NCBI GenBank assembly: GCA_002887195.1
Contig: PJAB01000310.1
Location: 1 to 30,095 of the forward strand
Length of the DNA stretch: 30,095 bases
DNA from: Chrysochromulina parva
Lineage: Eukaryota > Haptophyta > Prymnesiales > Chrysochromulinaceae
Reading direction: 5' to 3'
In this document: positions 8,571 to 17,836 of the stretch, in pieces
Layout of the letters: the number at the start of each line of letters is the position of its first letter
How positions within the stretch are numbered: position 1 is the stretch's first letter
Translations under genes and position numbers: made by a program
Notes under the pieces: generated by a model
What the model was told of the DNA's origin: nothing
The model's database searches: none
The model's input: the letters and a program-made list of their open reading frames with translations, nothing else

Positions 8571-9127
8571 CGGGAAAGTCGAAGTCTGCTCACCGGTAAA
8601 AAGACACCGGGGGGGGCCGGGACACTCACGGTAAAAGACACCGGGGGAGCCGGGAGACACACGGGACACGGGACAAACACGGGACACACGGACAACCCAC
8701 CGACGCACCTGCCGAGACCCGCGCGAGACCGCGAGACGACCGAATCCAAACCGTACCGATAAAAAGCGTCCGCGTGTCCCGTGTGTCCCATGTGTGTCCC
8801 GGCTCCCCCCGGTGTCTTTTTACCGATAAAAAGACACCGCAGGGAGCCGGGACACACACGGTACACACGGGCACACACGGGAACCCACCAACGCACCCAC
8901 AGGCACGACGACCGAAACCGCGGACGTCTCAACCCAACTCAGCCGCACCGATTTCGACGTTTCGTGTGTTTGGGGGCCCCCGTTCACAGATTGGGCCCAC
9001 TTCTCTCACAGTCACTGCTGCTTCTGTGTCCGCGGTTGTGTGCCACGAGTGACCAGACAGTCTTGACTTGCCTTGACTTGTCGAACCTGGAGGAGGTGTC
9101 GCGGTGTCGCGGGTTTTCGTGTTCAAG
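8571..9127. promoter_or_regulatory. Divergent intergenic region, SDR / SLC10A7
   Basis: This 557-bp spacer between start codons facing outward must hold both promoters. More than half is the foldback cluster. The remainder, about 8926-9127, includes CTTGACTTGCCTTGACTTG at about 9062-9080, a short direct repeat of CTTGACTTG. No core promoter element is obvious. Confidence 0.35.
8595..8925. repeat. Foldback cluster: two direct and one inverted degenerate copies
   Basis: A unit beginning GGTAAAAAGACACCGGGG, followed by GAGCCGGGACACACACGG-type sequence, occurs four times: 8595-8631 and 8630-8691 (direct), about 8760-8823 (inverted), and 8824-8883 (direct). The second and last direct copies continue with related flanks (ACCCACCRACGCACC...GACCGAA), so about 110 bp appears duplicated (8630-8752 and 8822-8925) around the inverted copy. 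The inverted and last copies abut with a 4-nt loop (CCGA) and an 11-bp perfect inner stem (GTGTCTTTTTA), with arms of about 50 bp. It lies between the divergent SDR and SLC10A7 genes. No coding capacity or target-site duplication was recognised. Confidence 0.85.
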
Positions 9128-10282
9128 ATGCGTGCTTCTTTGGCCTGTATGCTGCTGACGGCACGAATTGAGGCATATGCACCGAAAAGGAGTCATGGCG
9201 CCGGGCTGCTGCACCAGCGGTCATTTCACGAGCGGCATACGATTGCTGTGTGCCGCTCTGGCGTGGTTCAGCTCCGAGGTGATACTGGTGGGCCCCTTGC
9301 GCAAGCGCGCGCCTTTGTCGACAAGCGATATTTTATAGCAGGTGCTGTAGTTGCCGTGGCTGCTGCTGCTGCTGCACCTATGATCGGTTGCACCGGCGGT
9401 CCACTGCGGCCGGAGCTGACTGTCAACTGGGGCGCGACATGCGGCATCTTTCTGATCTCGGGTCTCACGTTGCCGACCTCCGAGCTTGCCGCTGCGGCCT
9501 TCAGAGTCCGCGAGCACGCTGCGATACAATTTTTCAACTTGGCAGTGCTGCCAGCCGTGATGTGGCTCATCACGCGACTGCTCGACGGCCTGATTTCGCC
9601 TTCGTTGCGCGACGGCCTTCTCGCTATGGCAGCGCTGCCGACGACGATCAATATGTGCGTGGCGCTCACGCGTTCGGCGGGAGGCAATGAGGCGCTTGCC
9701 ATTTTCAACGCAGTAATCGGGAATGTGCTTGGCGTCGTGGCCACGCCCCTGATGGTGTTGCTGCTCCTCGGTGCCTCGTCCCAAATCTCCCTTGTGGATG
9801 CTATGGCGAAGCTGAGCAAGAAAGTGATCCTGCCGTTGGTGATTGGACAGATGCTCCGCCCGCTCGTCGCCAAGACTATCCAGGGGCGCAAACAGGCCCT
9901 CTCGCGCACCTCCGAGACGCTGCTCCTCGCCATCCTGTACACCACCTTCTGTGACACCTTCCTACGCGGCTTTGGACTTCCAGCGTCGTCGGTCGGGCTC
10001 TTGGCGGTGCTTCTCGGCTCGATGCACCTCGTGTGCCTCGCCACGGCCTGGCAGCTTGCCCGCACGATTGGCCTCCAAGCGCGCGACTGCGTTGCATTTG
10101 CTATGTGCTCGACGCACAAGACGCTCGCCCTTGGCCTGCCGCTTTTCAAGATCATCTTCCAAGGGCGCGCGGATCTTGCTGTACTGCTCACCCCTCTCAT
10201 CTTGCAGCACCCCCTGCAACTCATCCTTGGCTCGATGCTCGCGCCCCGGCTAAAGGCAATAGTAGAGCTGGAGGAGCAGTAG
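9128..10282 (+). CDS. SLC10A7-like (bile acid:sodium symporter family) transporter
   Basis: A 384-residue multi-pass membrane protein clearly of the SLC10A7/PF13593 class. It carries GGPLRPELTVNWG, FLISGLTLPTSEL, LPTTINMCVALTRSAGGNEA, AIFNAVIGNVLGVVATPL, the family signature YTTFCDTF, and CSTHKTLALGLP, followed by QHPLQLILGSML. SLC10A7 in animals and yeast affects calcium homeostasis and Golgi glycosylation; plant and algal members can be organellar. ATG 9128 is the first in frame. The N-terminus (MRASLACMLLTARIEA then YAPKRSH) looks like a signal peptide with a cleavage point before an aromatic-A-P, followed by a basic, serine-containing stretch to about residue 75. That pattern resembles the bipartite plastid leaders of algae with secondary plastids, so I infer plastid-envelope targeting; the transported substrate is unknown. 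Confidence 0.93.
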   Translation: MRASLACMLLTARIEAYAPKRSHGAGLLHQRSFHERHTIAVCRSGVVQLRGDTGGPLAQARAFVDKRYFIAGAVVAVAAAAAAPMIGCTGGPLRPELTVNWGATCGIFLISGLTLPTSELAAAAFRVREHAAIQFFNLAVLPAVMWLITRLLDGLISPSLRDGLLAMAALPTTINMCVALTRSAGGNEALAIFNAVIGNVLGVVATPLMVLLLLGASSQISLVDAMAKLSKKVILPLVIGQMLRPLVAKTIQGRKQALSRTSETLLLAILYTTFCDTFLRGFGLPASSVGLLAVLLGSMHLVCLATAWQLARTIGLQARDCVAFAMCSTHKTLALGLPLFKIIFQGRADLAVLLTPLILQHPLQLILGSMLAPRLKAIVELEEQ

Positions 10283-11159
10283 CTCAGTCGTAGCTGGGGG
10301 ATATGGGAAAGTGAATTAAGTGGTAATTAAGTGGAAAGTATCGAGCACCGACCCCGGCTCGCCCCCCGCACCGGTAAAATGCTAATGCCTCGAGAATCCC
10401 AAATCGCGAATCGCGGGACCGGGAGACCGCCCGGGTCACCTATGTAATCCAAATTCCCCACCGCCCGCCGCCCGGCCGCGAGCGGCCGTGCAGCGACCAT
10501 AACCGACCCAACCCGTTCACGATCGGATCAGCACGTCCGGACAGTCACACGCTGCCTCGGCGCTCGCGGGCTCGGGCGCGGCTTTGACGCGCCTCCTGAA
10601 TCTGTCCACGCCTCTACGGTCACGCCTCAGGTTCTCGCGAAACCGGCCGGCACCCTGCGCTCCGACCGCCGTCGACGGTCTCTCGTCCAGTTCTCCAGGG
10701 CCGGGCTGATGACTTATTCGAAAGTGACTTTGAGTGTGAGCTGTGAGAGTGTCCTCTGCTCCTCTAACGCCGCGCGGAATCAAACCGCGCCGTGGTCCGC
10801 GTGTGCGGAGCCGCACTGCGGTAAGCCGCGTGCGGAAAAACAAAAAGTCACGCGGCCGGACGCTGACCGTGACCCCGTCGCTACCCCGTCGCTACCCCGT
10901 CGCGTGCTCCCTGTTGCTTCCCTGTTGCCCGTCACGAGACCTCGAGAGAGTTCCGACGGCGATGCCGAACGAGGAGGTGTGCTGCCACAGAGCACGCGAC
11001 GCGCGAGCGCGTCCCCCGCTGAGATTTAGCAGCGTGCCAAGTGCACTGTCTCTACCCCGAGCGTCGACCCGACCCGTCACCCGAGAGTGTGAGAGACCGC
11101 GCCACGCACTTACACGCACTCGTATCATGTGGGAGAGCAAGCACTGCTTGATCGAAGCC
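10283..11159. other. Spacer between convergent SLC10A7 and SPO22 genes
   Basis: An 877-bp stretch with no recognised gene. It contains a small duplication of AATTAAGTGG at about 10314-10333, a tandem GTCGCTACCCC repeat (11-bp unit, about 2.5 copies) at about 10877-10904, and an arginine-rich open frame that runs on, antisense, into the SPO22 C-terminal exon and looks like composition rather than coding. The two 3' UTRs must lie here. Confidence 0.55.
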
Positions 11160-14100
11160 TCAGCCGAAAGCGATGCGCTTGCGCGCCATCGCGTTGTCAG
11201 CCTCGAGGATGCGCTTCCCCATGCGGCCCTGCCACTCGGTGCTGCGTCGGCTGCCCGCGCCGTGCTGATGCAGCTGTTTGAGGCACACCTGGTACTGCTC
11301 ATCGAGCTCCTCCCGGCTGCCGGCGAGCGCGGCCGAGAAGGTCGAGAAGCTAAAGGCGAGCGCCATCCAACGCTCGGCTTCCTCGAGCTGTTCCTCCTGA
11401 AAGCATGCAACGCCTGATGAAAGTGGTCAAATGAAAGAGGTCGATGAAAGAGGTCGATGAAAAAGAGGCGCTCAGAATGGCACTCATATGGAACGCAGAG
11501 GGGCACCCATAAGGCACTCAGAGTGGCCATAAGGCACTCAGAGTAGCCATAAGGCACTCAATTAGCCTTGTACCCTTGTTCCAGCTCTCGCTTAGTAGCC
11601 ATCCGAGGTCATCTGGGCTGATCGGGCAGTTGGCATCTGAGAAGCCCTCAAGAAGTTCCTTTGCAATCTCGAGGTACGGCCATGCGAGCGCGCGCCGCTC
11701 GGCGAGCTTGATGAGCCGCTTGAGCACGTACACGATTTGCGCGTAGTGTTTCGGCTCGGCCATCTGCATGCAATCGTTCGAACACATTTGGCACCCAGTG
11801 ATCATCAGTGGCCATCACGAGCTCAATCAATAGCCATCAGTCGAGCACTCGCCTGTAACCGCGCGAGCGCCTTCTCGAGCGCGAGCACGCCGAGCTCTCG
11901 CTGGCGCGCGCGCAGGCAGTCGTCGGCGAGACCCTCGAGCTGTGCCGCCGAGACGCTCTTGAGCGCAGCGACGCGCTCGAGCACCGCGCGGGCGCTCGGG
12001 TCGCGACGGAGCAAGGCAACCTCGAAATTAAGGAGCTGGAGTGTTGGAACGAGGTCGGCTGCCAGCTCGGGCGCCGCCGGTGGTGCCGTGGGGGGCGGCG
12101 GCGCTGCACCACACGCCGCCGGGCCAACGCAGCCACCGCCGGCGCTCGCGGCGGACGAGGCGTAGACAGTGGCGGTGGCAGTGGCCGTGGCAGTGGCCGT
12201 GGCGGCATGAGCCTCGCTCGCAGCGAGACCGACGGCAGCAGCCTGGCTCCACCGGTGGTGGAGGCGGAAGGCAGCGGCGATGGCAGAGGAAGCGTGCGAG
12301 AGGTTCTCATGCTCCTCCGGCTCCGCGGCGCACAGAGCGCTCAGCCGCAGCCGGCAGCGACAGACGACCGCTTGGCAACGGATCATTGCATGCAGACGGG
12401 CCTCGGTGGGTGGCAGCGCATTGGTCAGCTCGCACGACGCCTCAGCGAGCTCGGCGCACAGTGCGAATGACGCTTTCGACCGGCGCGCCAGCCCCGCGTC
12501 CTCGCCACCGCTGCCGCTGCCGCCGACGACGACCGTGCCATCAGCGGTGCCGTCGCCGTGACCGCGACCGCCATCACCGCCTTGCGCGTTGTTGTGTGTC
12601 GCGTCGCGAAGGGAGGCCTGGGCGACAGCGAGGTTCCATGCGGTGTCAGAGAGCCACTCGATGTACGAAGGATCATCACACACGCCAGCGCCGTCGTGGC
12701 CAGCTCGCGTCGCGATGCACTGCAGGTCGGCGAGCACTGCGCGATGGAGCGTGAGCAATCGCTCCCAATCGGTTGCACTGCCCGCGCCTAAGCCCGCGCC
12801 AGCCGCACCGGCAACCAGCTCGGTGCCATCACCATCCTGCCCGAGGCGTGCGGCCGCGCGCGCCTCAGCCGCCTCGCTCGCGCCAGCCTTGAGCCGCATC
12901 TCGACGAGCGCACGCACCGCGGCGGCGAGCCTCTCGGGGCGAAGGCAGGAGGCGCCCCCCACTGGTGCAGGGCCCACGGAAGAGGCAGGCTCGGCGCTGG
13001 CGGGGAGGACGCGGCTGCCGGCACCGCCCGCCTTCCGACCTGCCGACGACGCGCCGCCCCCGCATCGTGCACTGCCCGTGCCTGCGCCCGTCGCGGCTGC
13101 GGCGGGCAGCGCGACAATCTGTTGGACGATGTGCTCAAGGATCCGCACGCACGGCGCGTGGAACTTGGTCCCTTGGGCGGCGAGCTCTTCGCACACAGAG
13201 GCGAGGAGCAGCGTGTCTTTGGGCTTGGTCTGCAGCAGTGTCTCCACTTGCGCGCGCGCGCCCGTGGTGTCGCCTTGCTTGAGACGCGCCTTGACGAGGA
13301 CGATGAGTGCGAGGCTACGCAGGTCTCCGCCGCTCTCGCTGCCAACGACGCTAAGGCCGTCCCCGACGACGGCACGCGCGTGCACATCGTCAGCCGACTC
13401 GGGTGTGCACTCGCCGTAGAGCCGCATTGCGACGGACGCGCGGTCGATGGCCTGATCGGTGCGCTCCTGCAGCAGGTAGCAGTGCGCGATCGTCGCCTGT
13501 ACGCGGTGCTGCCGCCGCCGGTCGCGCGTGTGCTCCAGAAAACGGTAGGCGTCCTCGAAGCTTGAGGTGGTGCGGAAGAGGTCGCCCATCTGGTAGTGGC
13601 TCACACCCGCGGCCCAGAGCTTCGAGGCGAGCGCGAAGAGGGTTGCCTCTTCGAGCAGTCGGCGGCCCGAGCAGTGGCCGTCGAGAATCGTCTCGAGGTG
13701 CTCGGCGGCTGCCGCCGAGTCAGGTGCTCGTTCGGTAAGCAGCCGAAACTTGATCTCCTGCAGCTCGGCGTACTCCAACCCCTCGTCGCTGCCCGCGGCC
13801 CACTCGCCGCGCTGCGCGAGCCGCTCCGTGAGTACGCCGATCGCGCTGAGCGCTGCCGAAATCGCATCGTTAGCGACGAAGAGGTCGATGAGTGTCGTGG
13901 CGGTCGCCCCGGGCATGTGCTCACTCGAGCGCAGCCAGTCGAGAGCGTGCGCCTGTGCCTCGGCCGGCTGATTGCAGCGGAATAGGAGAAGAGTATTCAG
14001 CAGCGAAAAGGCGTCAGTCTTGCTCGCCGAGTGTTGGCGCAGCGCGTGCGCAGCGAGGTCGATCTCGTTCTCCTGGATGCACAGCAGCGCACGCAGCCGG

Positions 14101-14960
14101 AGCGCCGAGTCGCGCAGCCGGCGCACGTCGTCGATCTCGCTGCCCAGATCGCCAAGCAGCGCGAGGCCGAGATCGAGCAGGCGGATGAGGTCATGCCGCT
14201 CAAAGGGCGTCGTGCGCTCGACAGCGCTCGACCCGCCGGCGGCGGCGCCCCCACCGCCCCCACCGCTGCCGAGGCTGCCGAGCGGGTTGCTGAGTCCGCC
14301 GCTGTTACCGTCATCGAGGAGCTCGAAACCGCGATGAGCGAGGATGAAGGCAACGTGCTCGGCGAGATAGCGCCGCGGGCCGACCAGAAGGAACGAGCAC
14401 GAGCCACCGCGCCGCTCCACGAGAGCGTGGGCGTCCTCGAGGTGGCGCTTGACCTGCCGCATCTGGCCACGGCTCCATCCAAGGTGCGCGCGGAAGCCCA
14501 GAAGCTGCAGCTCGATCTCAAGGACTTCGATGCTCTCCGGCTCGGTAGTTGCACGTAGGAGACGCGCTGCTTCGTCGAGTGCGCCCTCGGCCTCGAGAGC
14601 GTTGTTGCACATGACCCACTGCAGGCCGACGCGCGACCAGTGCCGTGCACGTTGCGTCAACTCGAGGTCGTTGAGCACGCGCACGTCCGGGGTGCTCGCT
14701 GAGATGACGGAGAGGCAGAAGGTACGTACGTGCGTGGCGACGGTCAGGCGCTTCACCTCATCGGCGTCACCGCCCTCACGCTTCTGGAGGGAAGCATTGA
14801 ACGCAGCGTGCGCCTCGGAGGCCAGCAGCTCGATGTCGGAGGTCTTGAGCACGGAAGGATCATCGTGCAGCGCTCGCCGCGCCGCGTAGAGGCGGTCTGG
14901 GTCGATGGGCACGGCCGGATCGCAGATGAGCTCGCGCAGGACGTCGAGGACGACCGACAT
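11160..14960 (-). CDS. SPO22/ZIP4/TEX11-like meiotic TPR protein
   Basis: Three exons (14960-11853, 11763-11574, 11413-11160) give 1183 residues. SPO22/ZIP4/TEX11 is a long TPR-like ZMM scaffold on meiotic chromosomes that promotes class I crossovers. Family features are the helical repeat array throughout, AGVSHYQMGDLFRTTSSFEDAYRF near residue 450 followed by a helix ending in IAHCYLLQERTDQAIDRA, and near the C-terminus WLLSESWNKG joined to VACFQEEQLEEAERWMALAF, which matches the W-x-x-G...A-x-x-W-x-x-L-A block of TEX11. Intron 1 is 11852-11764 with a GC donor (CAG|GCGAGT); intron 2 is 11573-11414 (GTACAAG...CATCAG). Both preserve frame. Exon 1 carries low-complexity Gly/Ala/Ser inserts, including an alternating Ala-Thr run encoded at about 12165-12208. 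ATG 14960 is the first Met; an upstream exon cannot be excluded. A generic TPR protein is the alternative. Confidence 0.8.
11414..11573 (-). repeat. Intron 2 of SPO22-like gene, built of short tandem repeats
   Basis: In the gene's orientation the 160-bp intron starts GTACAAGGCT and ends CATCAG. Inside are three near-identical 20-bp units (GAGTGCCTTATGGCYACTCT), then a degenerate fourth containing TGCCATTCTGA, then a repeat of ATCGACCTCTTTC. Its start, its end and the inner TGCCATTCTGA are shared with the UBE4 intron at 28207-28351. Confidence 0.8.
11764..11852 (-). other. Intron 1 of SPO22-like gene (GC-AG)
   Basis: Inferred 89-bp phase-0 intron with donor CAG|GCGAGT and acceptor GCATGCAG. 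No GT donor fits the frame here. Inside, TGATGGCYAYTGA occurs twice (TGATGGCTATTGA and TGATGGCCACTGA). Removal joins ALARLQ to MAEPKHYAQIVYVLKRL and eliminates an in-frame stop. Confidence 0.7.
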
Positions 14961-15552
14961 GGCCGAGTCCCTCCCACGTGCGACCAGAGAGAGGTGTCAG
15001 AAGTCGTCGACCCAGTGAGGACTGAGTGCGAATCTTCACTGGTCCTACTTATATTTGATGGCGTGCATGCAGCGGGAAGGCGTTCAGTTCAGTTCAGTTC
15101 AACGGGAAGGCGTTTGCATGCCCCCGAACACGTCATGAAAACGTCATACAGTATCATTAGTTACATGTAACGTGAACAGTGAACTTTAATCCCACTGCAC
15201 CCAAACTGCACCCCAGCATACATTCAACATTGTATTAGAGGAGACGATGGCGCGCCACTCGGACTCGGGCCCGTCAATTCTTCCGCTCACCCAAAAGTGC
15301 GCCTTTTCTGCTGCGGGATGCGGGGTAACTTGCAGTACAGTACAGCCCCGTAGCTTGTCAGCTTCCGGGCCTCTCGCACACAAGACAAGTACTGCCGCTG
15401 TGCACCACACCGAAAGGTCAAAGGACGCCGCTCGCCGGTTTTACCCCAAGCTTTCCGACGCCTCCCCCCGCCCCCCCCCACCCTCTTTCTGGTATCTCGC
15501 CAGCGCTCAAGCGCTCACCCGTTGCCCCACACTCAGACGGACGTGCCACACG
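14961..15552. other. Spacer upstream of SPO22-like gene
   Basis: This 592-bp stretch lies between the SPO22 start and the 3' end of the FAM185A-like gene and should include the SPO22 promoter. At 15072-15114 a 12-bp direct repeat (CGGGAAGGCGTT) brackets three copies of TTCAG, with GCATGC on both outer sides. At about 15469-15483 there is a C-rich tract. No gene was recognised. Confidence 0.55.
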
Positions 15553-17093
15553 TCAGCGGTAGGGCTGTTGCTTGTGCTCTGCTTTGAGCTTGAGCCGTTG
15601 CTCGAACCAGCTCTTCACACCGATGGTGACGTGAGCGTCGTCGGCAAGGATACTGAGCTCGCATGCCTTCGTGGCCTCGACCGTTGCGCCGCCGAGTAAA
15701 TACGACTCGCATCCCCTACGCGCGGCCGCGTCGGCGCTGCTCGACCAAGCATTCCGCGCCTCGGCCGTCCACCACGGCGTTAAAGACGTGCTCGAGCCGG
15801 AGTCGTAACCTGCAAACGTCTTCGTGCCACTCGTCGAGAGTGGAGGCGCCGGCTTGATGAAGCCCTCAACTGAAGGCACGCCCACTACACCCCCCCTCGC
15901 CTCGGCGGCTCCCATCGCCGGCCGCTCGACCCGCTCCGCCTGGAGCTTCGCATCGAGGACGAGCTCCTTGGCACGCACCTCCGCCCGAGCCGCCATCCCC
16001 GAGGGCAAATATAGGGTCACCAGGGCTGCACTCGGTGCGACATCCGTGCCTGCGGCCCCGCCGCCGGGTGCACCCGAAATGGCGCGGCTGACGCTCAGCG
16101 ACCGAAGTGTCTCCCCGGCTTGCACAGTAATCGAGCCACGGCCCGAGTGCGTCAACTTCAAGACGCCCTCTGTGGAAGACAGGGTCGAGTCGCCGCGCAA
16201 AGACATGAGCCCTTCGTTGGCGCTGAGCACCCCGACGTTCATACCCGCCGCTGCCTCCACGTCCAGCCGCTTCGCGTAGAGTGCGCGCGCCTTGAGCGTA
16301 CCGCTCGTGAGCACACGCAGATCCTCGCCCATGATCTTTCCCAGCGTCACCGAGCCCTCGTCGCCATTCTGCACGTGCAGGTTGCCCTCGACATGCTCAA
16401 CCTTGACGTCGCCGCGGCCGGTCGAGATGGACGTCAGCAAGCCGCGCACCGTGTTCACGGACACATCGCCTTGGCCCACCTCGACGTGCACGGTTCCCTC
16501 GAGCCAGCCCTGCACATCGACCGACGAGTTGCCCTCGAATGCGACGTGCACATTGAACGAGGCAGGCACGCTGATCACCAGGCCGGCAGAAGATGTGCCT
16601 GCGGCCACCACGTGCAGGTCTCCTCCGTCTTCGGTGCGCACCCACGATGCCGCATCGAGCTCGGTGCCGGTCTCATCTTTCGCCTCGAGCTCGGCAACAT
16701 AAGTCTCCATGTTAGTGCGCACGACAAGTCGCGCAGCCTTGCCAGTCACACGAAGTGTGGCACCTGGTGTGGTGCTCAGTGTAGTGACAGCTCTCGAGAA
16801 CAACTTATCGATATTTGGTGCCACATGGCGGACATGCGGAAGCTGCCGCAGGAGCGACATGACGTCGTGCGCACGAGCCCCGAAGGAAGTGAAGTTGGTC
16901 AAGGTTTCGTTCTCATCGTAAATGTGTACGCTGTGAATTGCCAAACAAAAAGTCTTGGGTACGGGGTGTGAACGTTCGGAGGTGGAGCCCGCGCGATTCC
17001 TCGGCGCGCGCCGAAAGCTCGCGACGTGCGCAGCCGCGCGCGCCGCGCGCGCAGCTGATTGGTCTCGGCGGAGCGCGAGCTAGACGGGGCCAT
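15553..17093 (-). CDS. FAM185A-like DUF4097 beta-helix protein
   Basis: The main frame runs from 16930 to 15553 and encodes about 459 residues. The central 250 residues are a repetitive beta-strand array (for example DVSVNTVRGLLTSISTGRG, DVKVEHVEGNLHVQNGDEG) typical of DUF4097 adhesin-like proteins and of the animal protein FAM185A. No biochemical activity is established for the family. No in-frame ATG lies near the start: the longest frame begins at TTG 16944. I propose a first exon 17093-16963 starting ATG (MAPSSSRSAETNQLRARRAR, strongly basic and presequence-like), joined by removing a 32-nt GTACCC...CACAG segment (16962-16931). That is unusually short for an intron, so the 5' end is uncertain; internal ATG 16860 is the alternative. 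The proposed start is 92 bp from the divergent profilin gene. Confidence 0.72.
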
Positions 17094-17185
17094 AGCACAC
17101 CCACACGCACGTGCTTATCGTGTTCTCACCTGCCTGGCCCCACCCTTCTTCGCGCTCCTTCATTACAGATCCATCTCAAGCAACC
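17094..17185. promoter_or_regulatory. Putative bidirectional promoter, FAM185A-like / profilin
   Basis: The spacer between the divergent start codons is only 92 bp if the proposed first exon at 17093 is right, or 241 bp if not. It contains GCACGTGC (17107-17114), which includes an E-box/G-box-like CACGTG, and a pyrimidine-rich stretch just upstream of the profilin ATG. Confidence 0.35.
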
Positions 17186-17836
17186 ATGTCATGGCAGGCA
17201 TATGTCGATGCTAATCTCGTCGGCACTGGTGCGGTTACGCAGGCGGGTATCTACGACCTCCAGGGCAACCCCTGGGCGTACACGCAGAGCCCGCCGTTTG
17301 CCGCGCAAATCGCTGAGGTCGCCGCTGTTTCTGCGCACTTTGCGGCCCCCTCTGGTTTGGCGGCAACGGGTGTGACCATCGCCGGCGTCAAGTACATGTA
17401 TGTGAGTGGTGAAGAGAACACGGAGATCTACGCGAAGAAGGGCAACGAGGGCGTTGCCTTCTACCGCTGCAATACGTGCATCCTCGTCGCCTACCACAAC
17501 GACAAGATCCAGCCTGGCCAGTGCCGTACGGTGCTTGCTAAGCTTGGCGACTTCCTCAAGGAATCGGTCCGTGCCATATGCCTCCGGCTCGCGTCGAATG
17601 CCCCCCCGCCCCCCCCGCGCGCGCATCGCCCTACTCGTCTATGCCTTGCAAGCCTTCCACAGGCTCGTTCTCGGCTATTGTCTTCGCTTACCGCCAACCC
17701 CCCTTGCGCTGTTCCTCTTTCGGCAGGGCATTTGAGTGCCTCGCCATGCTGTTGTGCATGTCACGCGACAAGCAGGCAAACGGGGTTGAGGGGCCCTGGC
17801 TGCGTCTCGATCGCAGGAGTTAGTGCGGGTCTGTAA
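17186..17836 (+). CDS. Profilin
   Basis: Exon 1 is 17186-17570 and a tiny exon 2 is 17817-17836, giving 134 residues, a normal profilin length. Profilin binds G-actin and poly-proline and feeds actin polymerisation in the cytosol. The start MSWQAYVDANLVGTGAVTQA is the classic profilin N-terminus, and VKYMYVSGEENTEIYAKKGN, GVAFYRCNTCILVAYHN and KIQPGQCRTVLAKLGDFLKES follow the family to its C-terminal helix. The frame stays open after this but becomes low-complexity (Pro run, Arg/Leu-rich), unlike any profilin. Removing 17571-17816 (GTGCCA...CGCAG, 246 bp) adds only RVSAGL and a stop. A donor at 17567 (GTCCGT) would give a longer unrelated tail, so the exact last residues are uncertain. Confidence 0.93.
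   Translation: MSWQAYVDANLVGTGAVTQAGIYDLQGNPWAYTQSPPFAAQIAEVAAVSAHFAAPSGLAATGVTIAGVKYMYVSGEENTEIYAKKGNEGVAFYRCNTCILVAYHNDKIQPGQCRTVLAKLGDFLKESVRAICLRLASNAPPPPPRAHRPTRLCLASLPQARSRLLSSLTANPPCAVPLSAGHLSASPCCCACHATSRQTGLRGPGCVSIAGVSAGL
17571..17816 (+). other. Probable intron in profilin (GTGCCA...CGCAG)
   Basis: A 246-bp segment with no stop in the exon frame, including a C-rich tract near 17602-17620. It is called an intron because the profilin fold is complete at its left border and the acceptor TCGCAG lies 20 bases before a stop in matching phase. Confidence 0.55.

Noticed and set aside
8571..8708. N-terminal extension of the SDR through the repeat cluster
   Set aside because: The extension is translated repeat DNA, and the family begins at the Met encoded at 8570, giving the normal length.
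8595..8925. CRISPR-like array
   Set aside because: Units are degenerate, in mixed orientation and lack regular spacers; the genome is eukaryotic.
10743..11417. A 224-codon open frame on + overlapping the SPO22 C-terminal exon
   Set aside because: It is antisense to a conserved exon, rich in Arg/Ala/Ser, and matches nothing; stop-free frames are expected in this GC-rich DNA.
15247..15699. A 150-codon frame on + in the SPO22/FAM185A spacer
   Set aside because: No recognisable domain, and its 3' part overlaps the conserved gene antisense.
16120..16971. A 283-codon open frame on + opposite the FAM185A-like gene
   Set aside because: It is the antisense shadow of a strongly patterned beta-repeat protein; His/Arg-rich with no family match.
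17571..17816. Reading through the profilin intron as a C-terminal extension
   Set aside because: The frame is open, but the sequence turns into a Pro run and Arg/Leu-rich low complexity after a complete profilin fold.
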